Below are positions 24,700 to 32,325 of a DNA stretch of 44,314 bases, in pieces; position 1 is the stretch's first letter, and the number at the start of each line of letters is the position of its first letter. The position numbers and the translations under genes are program-made. The notes under the pieces are model-generated. The model was not told the DNA's origin. It did no database searches and saw only the letters and a program-made list of their open reading frames with translations. Source of the stretch: Chloroflexota bacterium (GTDB lineage: Bacteria > Chloroflexota > Anaerolineae > Anaerolineales > Anaerolineaceae); NCBI GenBank assembly GCA_012798065.1, contig JAAZNW010000099.1, positions 1 to 44,314 on the forward strand, given 5' to 3'.

Positions 24700-25800
24700 A
24701 TGAACGCACAACTGACGCAAATAAACCCATTAACACTTATCCATCGCAACCGGCTGTTACCTGTCCCTGGCTCGGTAAATGTCAGAGAAGGACAAAGGGT
24801 CGCTCCTGAGGACATTGTGGCAGAAGCGTCAATTCCGGCGCGTCATTACCTGGTAGATGTCGTCAGGGCGCTATCGGCTAAAACTCTCTCCGCGGCAGAA
24901 AAAATGATCACCCGTAAACCTGGCGAGGTATTGCAAAAAAACGACATCATCGCCGAAACGGGTGGGTTGTTTTCTCGCGTGATTCGAACGCCAGGCGAGG
25001 GCAGGGTAGTCTCTGTGAACAAGGGCAGGGTGCTCATCGAAGCCGAGAGCACCAGGATTAAAATGCAAGCCGGGCTCGCCGGAAAAGTGACCCAGGTCAT
25101 TCCTGAACGCGGCGCAACCATTCAATGCTACGGTGCCCTCATCCAGGGGGTTTGGGGAAACGCGTTATTGGGTTGCGGGCCATTAACCACTGATTACGAA
25201 AGCCTGTCTGGTGAATTGAAGACCTCAGCCATTGGAGTGACTTCTCGCGGCGCTGTGCTCGCAGGTGGTACCTGCTCTGAGGCGTTTTTAGCCGCCGCCG
25301 CGCAAGAGAAGATTGGCGGTTTGATCCTGGGGTCTATTTCCTCTTCTCTGATCTCAACCGCGCTGGAGCTGCCTTACGCGTTGATCATCCTGAGCGGTTT
25401 TGGCGACCATGGGATGGATGAACTTTCACGCAGCCTTTTAGCCACTTATATTGGTCGCGATGTTTCGATTAACGCGGTTAAGTGGAATCGCCTGACCGGT
25501 GATCGGCCGGAAGTGTACATACCGCTCGAGGGAGAGGCTCATGCTTATGAGGAGCAGGCGATGTACACCTCGGGTCAAACTGTGAGGTTGCAAACAGGCG
25601 CGTACGCCGGCCGGATAGGCAGGATCGAAAGCCTGCTGCCGGGCGTCACATTGCTTCCCAGCGGTCTGCGAGCAGCCGCTGCCCGGGTCGTTTTTGGCGA
25701 GAATCTCAGGGAGATCATTCCCCTGTCGAATTTGGACGTCATTTTTTCAAATGATCGATTCATCGGCGCACCCGATGAAGGAGGAGTATTATGGCACTGA
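24700..25800 (+). CDS. Hypothetical protein with barrel-sandwich and KOW-like segments
   Basis: A 366-residue soluble protein, function unknown. Residues about 10-115 resemble a barrel-sandwich hybrid fold: two repeats of the type GSVNVREGQRVAPEDIVAEA and GEVLQKNDIIAETGG, then GEGRVVSVNKGRVLIEA. The middle has an alpha/beta region with GVTSRGAVLAGGTCSEAFL. Near the end TVRLQTGAYAGRIGRIESL resembles a KOW motif as in NusG and ribosomal proteins. ATG 24700 has GGGAG 6 nt upstream; a longer frame to 24571 lies inside the GlmL-like gene and is rejected. It overlaps the next gene by 10 nt. Confidence 0.68.
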   Translation: MNAQLTQINPLTLIHRNRLLPVPGSVNVREGQRVAPEDIVAEASIPARHYLVDVVRALSAKTLSAAEKMITRKPGEVLQKNDIIAETGGLFSRVIRTPGEGRVVSVNKGRVLIEAESTRIKMQAGLAGKVTQVIPERGATIQCYGALIQGVWGNALLGCGPLTTDYESLSGELKTSAIGVTSRGAVLAGGTCSEAFLAAAAQEKIGGLILGSISSSLISTALELPYALIILSGFGDHGMDELSRSLLATYIGRDVSINAVKWNRLTGDRPEVYIPLEGEAHAYEEQAMYTSGQTVRLQTGAYAGRIGRIESLLPGVTLLPSGLRAAAARVVFGENLREIIPLSNLDVIFSNDRFIGAPDEGGVLWH

Positions 25801-26363
25801 ATAATTTTGACGAAAACCCGTTTGACGAAGAGGCATTCGCAGAGGATCTTCCGGTTGAGCCCGCCAAACGATCCGGCAGAGGGGGTTTTCTGACTGTGAT
25901 TGTGATTTTGGGAGTGGTGTTTCTGCTGGCGCTGCTTGTGCTGCTCTTTTTGGCTCACAAGTATTTAGCCAACCAGCGCGCGGAGAATATGGAACAGGCC
26001 GCTCTGATTAACGCAGCCAACACAGCCACTGCCATGGCAGCGGTTTCAATGGCGAACCAGCAACATACAGCGCTGGCGCTGACTGCTCAGGCGTTGCTGC
26101 CAACCGCGGCTCCCACGAAAACACCGGTGAAGGCTGTGGTGGCCAACACCCCGGTGATTGCCGGGATGGGGCTATCAGATGCTGAACTGGCCACGGTCGC
26201 CGCGCTGCAAACGCAAATGGCCGGGCAGGGCACCGTTGCGCCTACCGAGTTGCCAGACGCGGGTTTTGCTGATGAGTTTGGTCTGCCCTTGATGGGTGGG
26301 ATGGCTGTGCTGCTGCTGGTCATCATCGTTTTCAGTCGTAAATTGCGTTTGTCCTCCAGGTAA
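25791..26363 (+). CDS. Membrane protein with LPxxG-type C-terminal sorting-like signal
   Basis: A 190-residue protein with one N-terminal span (residues about 33-53, FLTVIVILGVVFLLALLVLLF) after an acidic head, a Ala/Thr-rich extracytoplasmic middle (AAPTKTPVKAVV), and at the end LPDAGFADEFG, then a hydrophobic stretch LMGGMAVLLLVIIVFS and a basic tail RKLRLSSR. That order (LPxxG, hydrophobic, basic) resembles sortase substrates, with D and A in the variable places and Thr replaced by Ala. It may only be a second membrane span. ATG 25791 follows GGAGGAG. Last gene of the operon; a terminator follows. Confidence 0.7.
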   Translation: MALNNFDENPFDEEAFAEDLPVEPAKRSGRGGFLTVIVILGVVFLLALLVLLFLAHKYLANQRAENMEQAALINAANTATAMAAVSMANQQHTALALTAQALLPTAAPTKTPVKAVVANTPVIAGMGLSDAELATVAALQTQMAGQGTVAPTELPDAGFADEFGLPLMGGMAVLLLVIIVFSRKLRLSSR

Positions 26364-26382
26364 ACTTACCGATTAAAACATG

Positions 26383-26416
26383 ATCCGGGGCGGATCACCT
26401 TCAGCCCCGGATTTTT
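26383..26416 (+). terminator. Rho-independent terminator of the GlmL-like operon
   Basis: ATCCGGGGC (26383-26391) pairs with GCCCCGGAT (26404-26412) as a perfect 9-bp stem, followed by TTTTT through 26416 on the plus strand. It lies 20 nt after the last gene's stop and 22 nt before the convergent phosphohexomutase gene. It marks the clear 3' end of the eight-gene operon. Confidence 0.85.
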
Positions 26417-26437
26417 CATTTCTCATTGACCAGGAAA

Positions 26438-27898
26438 TCAAGAAACGCCATCCGCGATGGAGCTGCCAAAGTTGAGCAATTCCTTAACCATCTCGGGGGA
26501 CCTTCCCTCCGCATACACACGCAGTACCGGTTCAGTTCCTGAGGGACGGATGAGCAGCCAGGAATCGTCGCGGAAAATATACTTAACGCCATCCATGGTG
26601 CTCACTTCGCTCAGCTGCTCGCCGCCGATTGATCTGGGTGGTTCGTTGACCAGTTTCGCTACCAATTTTTCTTTCGAAACCGGGTACTTGAGGCGTTGGT
26701 CAATACGTTCATAATACACCGGGCCCACCTCGCGCTGCAGATCCTCCACCATGTCGAAGAGGGTTGTTCCAGCGTCGGCGAGCATTTCCACGATTAATAA
26801 GCCCATTAAAATACCGTCGCCCTCCGGGATGTGACCGCTGAAGCCTATTCCGCCTGACTCCTCCCCACCAATCAACACCTGTTCCTTCAGCATATAATCG
26901 GCGATGTGGTTAAAACCGACCGGGGTTTCGTGCACTGTGAGCCCGTACTTCTTGGCCAGGCGGTCGATCATACGTGTGGTGGAAACCGTGCGCACCACAG
27001 AACCGGTCAGGCCACGTTTCTCAACCAGGTAGCGCAGTGACAGGGCCATGATTTTGTGCGGGTCAACGAAATTGCTGCGTTCGTCCATCGCGCCGATGCG
27101 GTCAGCATCGCCGTCGGTGGCGATGCCAAAACTACCCATCCCTGCCCCAATCGCGCCAGCCAGCGCGCCGAGGTTCTGGCGGATGGGCTCCGGGTGAACC
27201 CCACCGAAGCCGGGGTTCATTTCTCCGCGGATCTCAGCGATTTCACAGCCAGTGCCCTGTAGAAACCCACGCACGATACCCCGTCCTGAGCCGTACATAG
27301 AATCAACGACAAAGCGCTGCGGGTTCTCGGCAATCACATCACTTTTAATGAGCGTGCGTAAATGTTCGTAATAAGCCGGGACGGGATTGAAGCGTTGGAC
27401 CAACTTAAGGGCGCGCGCCTGTTCCATATCCATCAAGTTCGGCCCGCGTGCCAGGGCTTCGTTATCGTTCAGGTAAACTTCTACCCGGCGACATTGTTCC
27501 GGCAGCGCTGAACCCCCCGACGCGGATTTTAGCTTGACCCCGTTATAACGCGGGGCGTTATGAGAGGCTGTGATCATGACGCCGCCGATGGCGTTTAAAC
27601 TGCGCACAGCGTGCGAAATAACCGGGGTTGGCGCGTCTCCCTGCGCCAGGTACACGACAAAGCCGTTGGCTGCCAGTACGCGCGCCACTTCGGCAGCGTA
27701 GCGGTCCGAAAGGAAACGCGTGTCGAACCCAACCACCATTTTATGCGCATCGATTTCGGAGCCTATCCGATTGCCGTTGACCCATTCAGGGGTAGCAACC
27801 GCGTCGGCGATTGCCTGCGCCACCAGGCGTAAATTGGTAAAGGTAAAAGTATCCGAGATTACAGCTCGCCAGCCATCAGTGCCAAAATGAATCGTCAT
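26438..27898 (-). CDS. Phosphoglucomutase/phosphomannomutase family protein
   Basis: An alpha-D-phosphohexomutase of 486 residues that moves phosphate between C1 and C6 (or C2) of a hexose. The active-site serine is in TASHN (Ser112), the magnesium loop is DGDADR, the sugar-binding loop GGEESGG, and the phosphate-binding loop RPSGTEPVLRVY. Four family domains are complete. The exact sugar (glucose, mannose or glucosamine) cannot be assigned. ATG 27898 has GGAG 7-8 nt upstream, and TAAAAT lies near 27923 on the same strand. It converges on the GlmL-like operon. Confidence 0.9.
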   Translation of the reverse strand: MTIHFGTDGWRAVISDTFTFTNLRLVAQAIADAVATPEWVNGNRIGSEIDAHKMVVGFDTRFLSDRYAAEVARVLAANGFVVYLAQGDAPTPVISHAVRSLNAIGGVMITASHNAPRYNGVKLKSASGGSALPEQCRRVEVYLNDNEALARGPNLMDMEQARALKLVQRFNPVPAYYEHLRTLIKSDVIAENPQRFVVDSMYGSGRGIVRGFLQGTGCEIAEIRGEMNPGFGGVHPEPIRQNLGALAGAIGAGMGSFGIATDGDADRIGAMDERSNFVDPHKIMALSLRYLVEKRGLTGSVVRTVSTTRMIDRLAKKYGLTVHETPVGFNHIADYMLKEQVLIGGEESGGIGFSGHIPEGDGILMGLLIVEMLADAGTTLFDMVEDLQREVGPVYYERIDQRLKYPVSKEKLVAKLVNEPPRSIGGEQLSEVSTMDGVKYIFRDDSWLLIRPSGTEPVLRVYAEGRSPEMVKELLNFGSSIADGVS

Positions 27899-27922
27899 TG
27901 GTTTTCTCCAGTGAAATGTATT

Positions 27923-29143
27923 TTACCAGTTGGGTGCTGGTGTGGCGGTAAGTAACAGGCTGCGCATAATCCAGCCTTCCCGTCCATCTTCAAGCAGAAC
28001 GTGCGCCCAGTAAGCGCCATCCACATGTTCAATTTCGGGGAGTACCTGGATCAGCGACTCGTTATCCAGGCTGGTGAGGTATTTTCCATCAAAGCCTGGG
28101 GTTTGCCTGACCAACACACCAGAATACGTAGGGCTGAACACCTTTGCCCACACCGGTGTGGGTTGAGGGGTGATGGTGACTGTCGGGGTAAGCGTGGGCA
28201 TCAGCGTGTTGGTAGGGGCTGTTGTGGCGGTGATGCCGAACGGATCGGGCGTCTGGATTGCCAGCGCGTCTGCCGGAGACAGGCTGGCTGATGGTTCAAT
28301 CAACGCTGCGGAGGGGACGCCTGTGGAGGTCACAAATGGCGCCAGTTGACGCTGCAGGGCAACACCCAACGCGCTGGAAATGACCAACCCATACAACGCA
28401 CTGCCGAAAATGGCTGCGGTTAGCAGGTACCCGAAGAAGGTGAACGGGCGTATCTTGAGCACTGCCAGGGTCAGGGTGCCGGCAAGGATCACCCAGGCGA
28501 TGTGCACGCCAGCCACTATCAGGGCGTTAGGGAACAAACCGCTTGCCCTGGAGGTTAACCCATAGCCGGCTACCGCCACCGGGATGAAGATTTCATAAGC
28601 CAGTGGGACGCTCGCCACCTGTGTGCGCTGTTTAGGCATACGTATGGTCAGGTAAACAGCCAGCACAATGCCAATGGTCAACAAAAGAAAATCGGGAATA
28701 CTGAAATTGGTAAAACGGAGCGACTGTGAAAGTGGCAGGTCTACGAACAGCCTTGAGATCCAGCCCCCCAGCGCACCGCTGGCGAAGACCAGCGCGCACC
28801 CGATGAACATAGCCCCGATGGAGCGAGAAAAAAAGGTGAAGGAGCCGATGACGGCTGAAAAACCCAGCCCAATGACCGGCGCCATGAACGGCGCCAGTAA
28901 AGCCCCAAGGATGAAGATCGCGGGACTGTCGAGCAGGATGGCCAGGGTGATAACCAGACCAGCCACCAGAGAAAACAAAAAGAATTCAACCCCAGGCACC
29001 AGGCGCTGGGCAATTTCGCCGAGGTAAAGGGCGCGTTCACTTTTTCCCCGTGGGACCAGTAATTTACGCGCGCGCCGCCGGCGGCTCTCATCGATACGGC
29101 TTGGCGGAATTACAACACCTGGTTCCTGTGAGTAATCGCTCAT
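27923..29143 (-). CDS. DUF389 membrane protein with C-terminal SH3 domain
   Basis: A 406-residue protein that joins a DUF389 membrane domain to an SH3-like domain. Residues about 50-270 hold seven or so spans with the DUF389 signature LGALLAPFMAPVIGLGFS. A Thr/Pro-rich linker (TPTPTPTV-like, near 315-330) leads to a bacterial SH3 fold (GVLVRQTPGFDGKYLTSL, AYWAHVLLEDGREGWI), likely extracytoplasmic and possibly wall-binding. The N-terminus is basic (RRRRARKLLVPRG). DUF389 function is not well defined. The gene is alone on the minus strand; a start-site promoter is not clear. Confidence 0.82.
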   Translation of the reverse strand: MSDYSQEPGVVIPPSRIDESRRRRARKLLVPRGKSERALYLGEIAQRLVPGVEFFLFSLVAGLVITLAILLDSPAIFILGALLAPFMAPVIGLGFSAVIGSFTFFSRSIGAMFIGCALVFASGALGGWISRLFVDLPLSQSLRFTNFSIPDFLLLTIGIVLAVYLTIRMPKQRTQVASVPLAYEIFIPVAVAGYGLTSRASGLFPNALIVAGVHIAWVILAGTLTLAVLKIRPFTFFGYLLTAAIFGSALYGLVISSALGVALQRQLAPFVTSTGVPSAALIEPSASLSPADALAIQTPDPFGITATTAPTNTLMPTLTPTVTITPQPTPVWAKVFSPTYSGVLVRQTPGFDGKYLTSLDNESLIQVLPEIEHVDGAYWAHVLLEDGREGWIMRSLLLTATPAPNW

Positions 29144-29332
29144 TGTTATCGCGCTGTTTCCAATCTAAACAAGTGGAAAAAAAATCCCGCCGCGCGCAAA
29201 AAAAGTGCTGCCGGCGCGGAGGTGGTACTCGGTTTGCCCTTATGGTGGCGGAGCTCTCTGGCGTTATGGCCAGTTTGGTCGCAAGAAATCATGACATTAT
29301 TATAATACACTCAATATTGGCAGTAACTAAGG

Positions 29333-29338
29333 TAAAAT
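29333..29338 (+). promoter_or_regulatory. -10 box of the BMP-like lipoprotein gene
   Basis: TAAAAT ends exactly 6 nt before ATG 29345 with no ribosome binding site between, which points to a leaderless transcript. A second TATAAT lies upstream at 29301-29306 and could be an alternative promoter. Confidence 0.5.
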
Positions 29339-29344
29339 ACCCCT

Positions 29345-30385
29345 ATGGATCGCCACAATAGACTTCACCTTAAGCGAATCTTATCCCTGCTTTTCATCAT
29401 TGGACTGCTGATGACAGGCTGCTCGAAACCGACTGACCAGCCGCCAGTACCCAGCGCAACACCGCTTACACAGGAGCCAGTGGATACACCGACCGCCATC
29501 CCCACGGCTGCTCCCGCGCGTATGCTGCTGCTGGATCCGTTTGCCGCGGCTACAGCTGAGTTAAACGCATACCTCGCCGGGTTCGCTGAGCAGCATGACC
29601 TCACGTTGGAAACCCAGGCCTCACCTGAACTGCCCGCGCTTGGTGCTGAAACCAAAGTTGTCCTTCTATTGGCAGAACTCCCGGGACTGGACGAGCTGAC
29701 CGCGACCTCACCTGAAACGCAGTTCATCCTTATTGGCAATACGGCGTTGAACCCGGCTGGAAACCTTTCCGTCATCCAGACCAGGGAGTATGATCTGACC
29801 TTTATGGCGGGATACCTCGCCCAAAGCATTGCCTGGGACTGGCGCACTGCCGGCCTGATTCCCAGCGACACGGCCTTAAGCGAGCCAAAAACGAACGCCT
29901 TCATTAACGGTGCGCGTTATCTGTGCGGGGTATGCACTCCCTTCTACGCCCCAATTGTGTCTTTCCCTATGCTGGCCCAGGAACCCGCGCAGGCAGACGC
30001 CGCGACCTGGTCGGGACAGGTGAGCGTGTTCGGGCAGCACTTTGTGAATACTTACTTTGTTGACCCCGCTGTTGCCACCGTTGAAACGCTGGACGGGCTT
30101 AAAGGTCTGGAACCGGCCATTTTTAACGATGTGAAACTGATAGGAATCTCCACTACCCCCAACCCCGAGCGTTTTACGGCCTTGATCGGCTTTGACCCTC
30201 TTCCTGCGCTTGAACAATTGCTTCCTCAGCTGATCGCCGGTAATGGCGGCCTCAGCCTGGGAGCGCAGGTGAAGATCACTTCCTTCACCGATGATACAGT
30301 CATCACCCCGGCGAAAATTGACAACTTCAACCGCGTGGCCGCTGACCTGGCTGCCGGAATGATTGTCCCCCTCAGCATCCCCTAA
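29345..30385 (+). CDS. BMP-like substrate-binding lipoprotein
   Basis: A 346-residue lipoprotein. The signal peptide (basic RHNRLHLKRI then a hydrophobic stretch) ends in a lipobox LMTGC at residues 22-26 (lipidated Cys26). After a Thr/Pro-rich linker comes a periplasmic-binding-type fold. YDLTFMAGYLAQSIAWDWRTAGLI and EPKTNAFINGARYL resemble the basic membrane protein (BMP/Med) family that binds nucleosides in several bacteria. No permease or ATPase genes are adjacent, so the transport partner is elsewhere or the protein has a signalling role. A TAAAAT box is placed 6 nt before the ATG. Confidence 0.8.
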   Translation: MDRHNRLHLKRILSLLFIIGLLMTGCSKPTDQPPVPSATPLTQEPVDTPTAIPTAAPARMLLLDPFAAATAELNAYLAGFAEQHDLTLETQASPELPALGAETKVVLLLAELPGLDELTATSPETQFILIGNTALNPAGNLSVIQTREYDLTFMAGYLAQSIAWDWRTAGLIPSDTALSEPKTNAFINGARYLCGVCTPFYAPIVSFPMLAQEPAQADAATWSGQVSVFGQHFVNTYFVDPAVATVETLDGLKGLEPAIFNDVKLIGISTTPNPERFTALIGFDPLPALEQLLPQLIAGNGGLSLGAQVKITSFTDDTVITPAKIDNFNRVAADLAAGMIVPLSIP

Positions 30386-30404
30386 TACGCTTCCAACGTT
30401 CTGC

Positions 30405-30433
30405 AGCGGCCAAACGCAGGATGCCGCTCTTTT
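30405..30433 (+). terminator. Weak terminator after the lipoprotein gene
   Basis: AGCGGC (30405-30410) and GCCGCT (30423-30428) form a 6-bp stem, followed by CTTTT. It lies 20 nt after the lipoprotein stop. The stem is short and the T-run only four, so the call is tentative. The rest of the 30386-30678 spacer holds a TATACT box (30638-30643) upstream of the LytTR gene and no gene. Confidence 0.4.
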
Positions 30434-30678
30434 GCGACAGGTCCATCAGGCTCGCCTTGCCTGGTTGAGGTAGTTGATAACTCCCACGAGGCTGCTGATG
30501 GTCAATTACCACAGTGAATAGCCTTGCGGGTTGTTTTTACCTGTTGAGTGCTTGTATTTGACAGGCAGAATCAGGCAGGTTGCAAGCGAGAAACGACCAC
30601 CTACCCGAAAACACGGCAAGAGCGAAAGATAAACCGTTATACTGATGGTGAAATAAGTCATTCAAGGAGGCAGCAGCT

Positions 30679-31113
30679 GTGAACGTTGAGATAAAAATTT
30701 CCAAAGACATCACTGAACCATACGCGGTCATCTACACCAACGCGATCACTGAGGAAGTACAGAAGATTCGCAGCGTTTTAGCGTTCCAATCACCGGTCAT
30801 ACCTGTTAGCGATGACGAGAAAATCGTTGTATTGGAACCCGATGAAATTTTCATGATCCGCACAGAGAACACGGAAGTTATCGTTTACGGCAAAGATACC
30901 AGGTTCCGGTCGGAAAAACGGCTGTACGAGTTAGAGGACCTTCTCGGGAACGGTTTCTTGCGCATCTCCAAATCCACGATTGTCAACCTGAAGAAGATTG
31001 ATTATGTGGAACCGTCCTTCAATGGCATGATGGCCATTCGATTAAAAAACGGAGGGAAAGATTACATTTCAAGAAAATATCTACCACAACTTAAAAACTA
31101 TTTAGGAATATAG
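30679..31113 (+). CDS. LytTR DNA-binding domain protein
   Basis: A 144-residue transcription regulator with a LytTR domain at residues about 48-144. Signatures are the IVVLEPDEIFMIRTENTEVIVY start, RSEKRLYELEDLL, FLRISKSTIVNLKKIDYVEP and a C-terminal SRKYLPQLKNYLG. There is no receiver domain; the N-terminal ~45 residues are short and of unclear function. Stand-alone LytTR proteins paired with a DUF3021 membrane protein are well known in Firmicutes, where the membrane partner is thought to control the regulator. GTG 30679 has AGGAGG 8-9 nt upstream. The gene is more AT-rich than its neighbours. Confidence 0.9.
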   Translation: MNVEIKISKDITEPYAVIYTNAITEEVQKIRSVLAFQSPVIPVSDDEKIVVLEPDEIFMIRTENTEVIVYGKDTRFRSEKRLYELEDLLGNGFLRISKSTIVNLKKIDYVEPSFNGMMAIRLKNGGKDYISRKYLPQLKNYLGI

Positions 31114-31123
31114 GAGGTTTGCG

Positions 31124-31552
31124 ATGAAAAAATTTTTCGAACATTTTCTAAAAGGGATCTCGACCGGGTGCACGATTGGTGTGGTGGTTTTCTTGTTGAT
31201 CTGGTTGATCAGCGGCGAGGAGACCATTTCAATGCCCACACGAGAATTCTCAACCCACGTGATTGGCAACATGCTGGTAGGACTGGGTTTCTACCTGCCG
31301 AGCGCCATTTATGAAAATGAAAAGCTGGCCATGTGGCTGCGAGTGCTGATTCATATGGGCGTCGGGTTCATCGTATTTTTCATCGTTGCATCTGTTGCTG
31401 GCTGGATCCCGGCGGCAGGCGGGCCTGGCGCGGTCATTCTGTATGTTTTGCTGGTGTTCGTTATTTCGATGCTGATTTGGGCCGGCCATTACTGGCATTA
31501 CGCTTGCGAAGCCAAGAAGATCAACGCGCAATTGAAGAAGCAGCAAGAATAG
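31124..31552 (+). CDS. DUF3021 family membrane protein
   Basis: A 142-residue membrane protein with four predicted spans, the usual DUF3021 form, encoded directly after a LytTR gene. It starts FEHFLKGISTGCTIGVVVFLLIWLI (split: FEHFLKGIST, then GCTIGVVVFLLIW) and ends with a basic helix (KKINAQLKKQQE). In this gene pair the membrane protein probably inhibits the LytTR regulator. ATG 31124 has AGGAGG at 7-nt spacing. A strong terminator follows 41 nt after the stop. Confidence 0.85.
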   Translation: MKKFFEHFLKGISTGCTIGVVVFLLIWLISGEETISMPTREFSTHVIGNMLVGLGFYLPSAIYENEKLAMWLRVLIHMGVGFIVFFIVASVAGWIPAAGGPGAVILYVLLVFVISMLIWAGHYWHYACEAKKINAQLKKQQE

Positions 31553-31592
31553 CCGTTCTGCTCTAACTGGCAAGAAGCCTGTCTTGTAGCAC

Positions 31593-31620
31593 ACACCCCC
31601 CGCGTAAGGGGGGTGTTTAT
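31593..31620 (+). terminator. Rho-independent terminator of the LytTR-DUF3021 operon
   Basis: ACACCCCCC (31593-31601) pairs with GGGGGGTGT (31608-31616), a perfect 9-bp stem with a 6-nt loop, followed by TTATTT. It closes the LytTR-DUF3021 unit and abuts the convergent sugar transferase gene, whose stop it overlaps. Confidence 0.8.
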
Positions 31621-32234
31621 TTGAACGAGGGTTTGCCTGTTCCCATGAACTCTGGCGCGGTGGCGCTTCCTGGGGCGTTGATGCCCTCGCGTTTGAGGGC
31701 TTTCCACAGGGTGATGAAGAGAATCTTGATATCCAGCCACAATGACTGGTGGTCTACATACCACACATCCAGCTCGAACTTCTCTTCCCAGCTGAGCGCG
31801 TTGCGCCCGTTCACCTGCGCCCAGCCGGTGATGCCTGGCAGCACTTCGTGGCGCCGCGCCTGTTCGGGCGTGTAGCGCTCCAGGTAGGCGGTGAGCAGCG
31901 GCCGAGGGCCGACCAGGCTCATCTCGCCTTTGAGCACGTTGAAGAGCTCGGGCAGTTCATCCAGACTGGAGGAGCGTAAAAAACGCCCGAAAGGGGTGAG
32001 GCGTTGTTCATCGGGCAGCGGTTTGCCTGAATCATCATAAGCGTCGCGCATGCTGCGGAACTTGTACAACTTGAAGGGGTGCCCGCGCAGCCCTGGTCGC
32101 TCCTGGCTGAAGAGCACTGGTCTGCCCAGCTTGAACCGCACCAGCAACGCCAGTATCAGCAGCAGCGGCGAGAGCAAGATAAGCAGCAAGGCGCTTGCGA
32201 GTAAATCGAAGAGACGTTTGAGAAAACGCGTCAT
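31617..32234 (-). CDS. Sugar-1-phosphate transferase (bacterial sugar transferase family)
   Basis: A 205-residue undecaprenyl-phosphate sugar-phosphotransferase of the monotopic WcaJ/PglC class, which starts the repeat unit of a surface polysaccharide. Residues 1-25 form the re-entrant membrane helix (KRLFDLLASALLLILLSPLL). Catalytic motifs follow: FKLYKFRSMR, then LRSSSLDELPELFNVLKGEMSLVGPRP, and WAQVNGRNALSWEEK. It is the short, single-span form without the N-terminal WcaJ domain. ATG 32234 is chosen at the canonical start; a longer frame to 32339 would run antisense through the selenoprotein start. TACAAT lies 7 nt upstream on the same strand. Confidence 0.9.
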   Translation of the reverse strand: MTRFLKRLFDLLASALLLILLSPLLLILALLVRFKLGRPVLFSQERPGLRGHPFKLYKFRSMRDAYDDSGKPLPDEQRLTPFGRFLRSSSLDELPELFNVLKGEMSLVGPRPLLTAYLERYTPEQARRHEVLPGITGWAQVNGRNALSWEEKFELDVWYVDHQSLWLDIKILFITLWKALKREGINAPGSATAPEFMGTGKPSFK

Positions 32235-32290
32235 TGGTTTGATTGTACCAAAATCCATTGTCGAACGCGCGTTCACTGATGACTTTACGT

Positions 32291-32296
32291 TATAAT
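32291..32296 (+). promoter_or_regulatory. -10 box of the SelW-like/trpS/dtd operon
   Basis: TATAAT sits 29 nt before ATG 32326. An AGGAG ribosome binding site lies between them. Unlike the leaderless genes this unit has a leader. No -35 hexamer stands out. Confidence 0.5.
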
Positions 32297-32325
32297 AGAG
32301 CCACTTAACCTCAGGAGCGCTTTCC

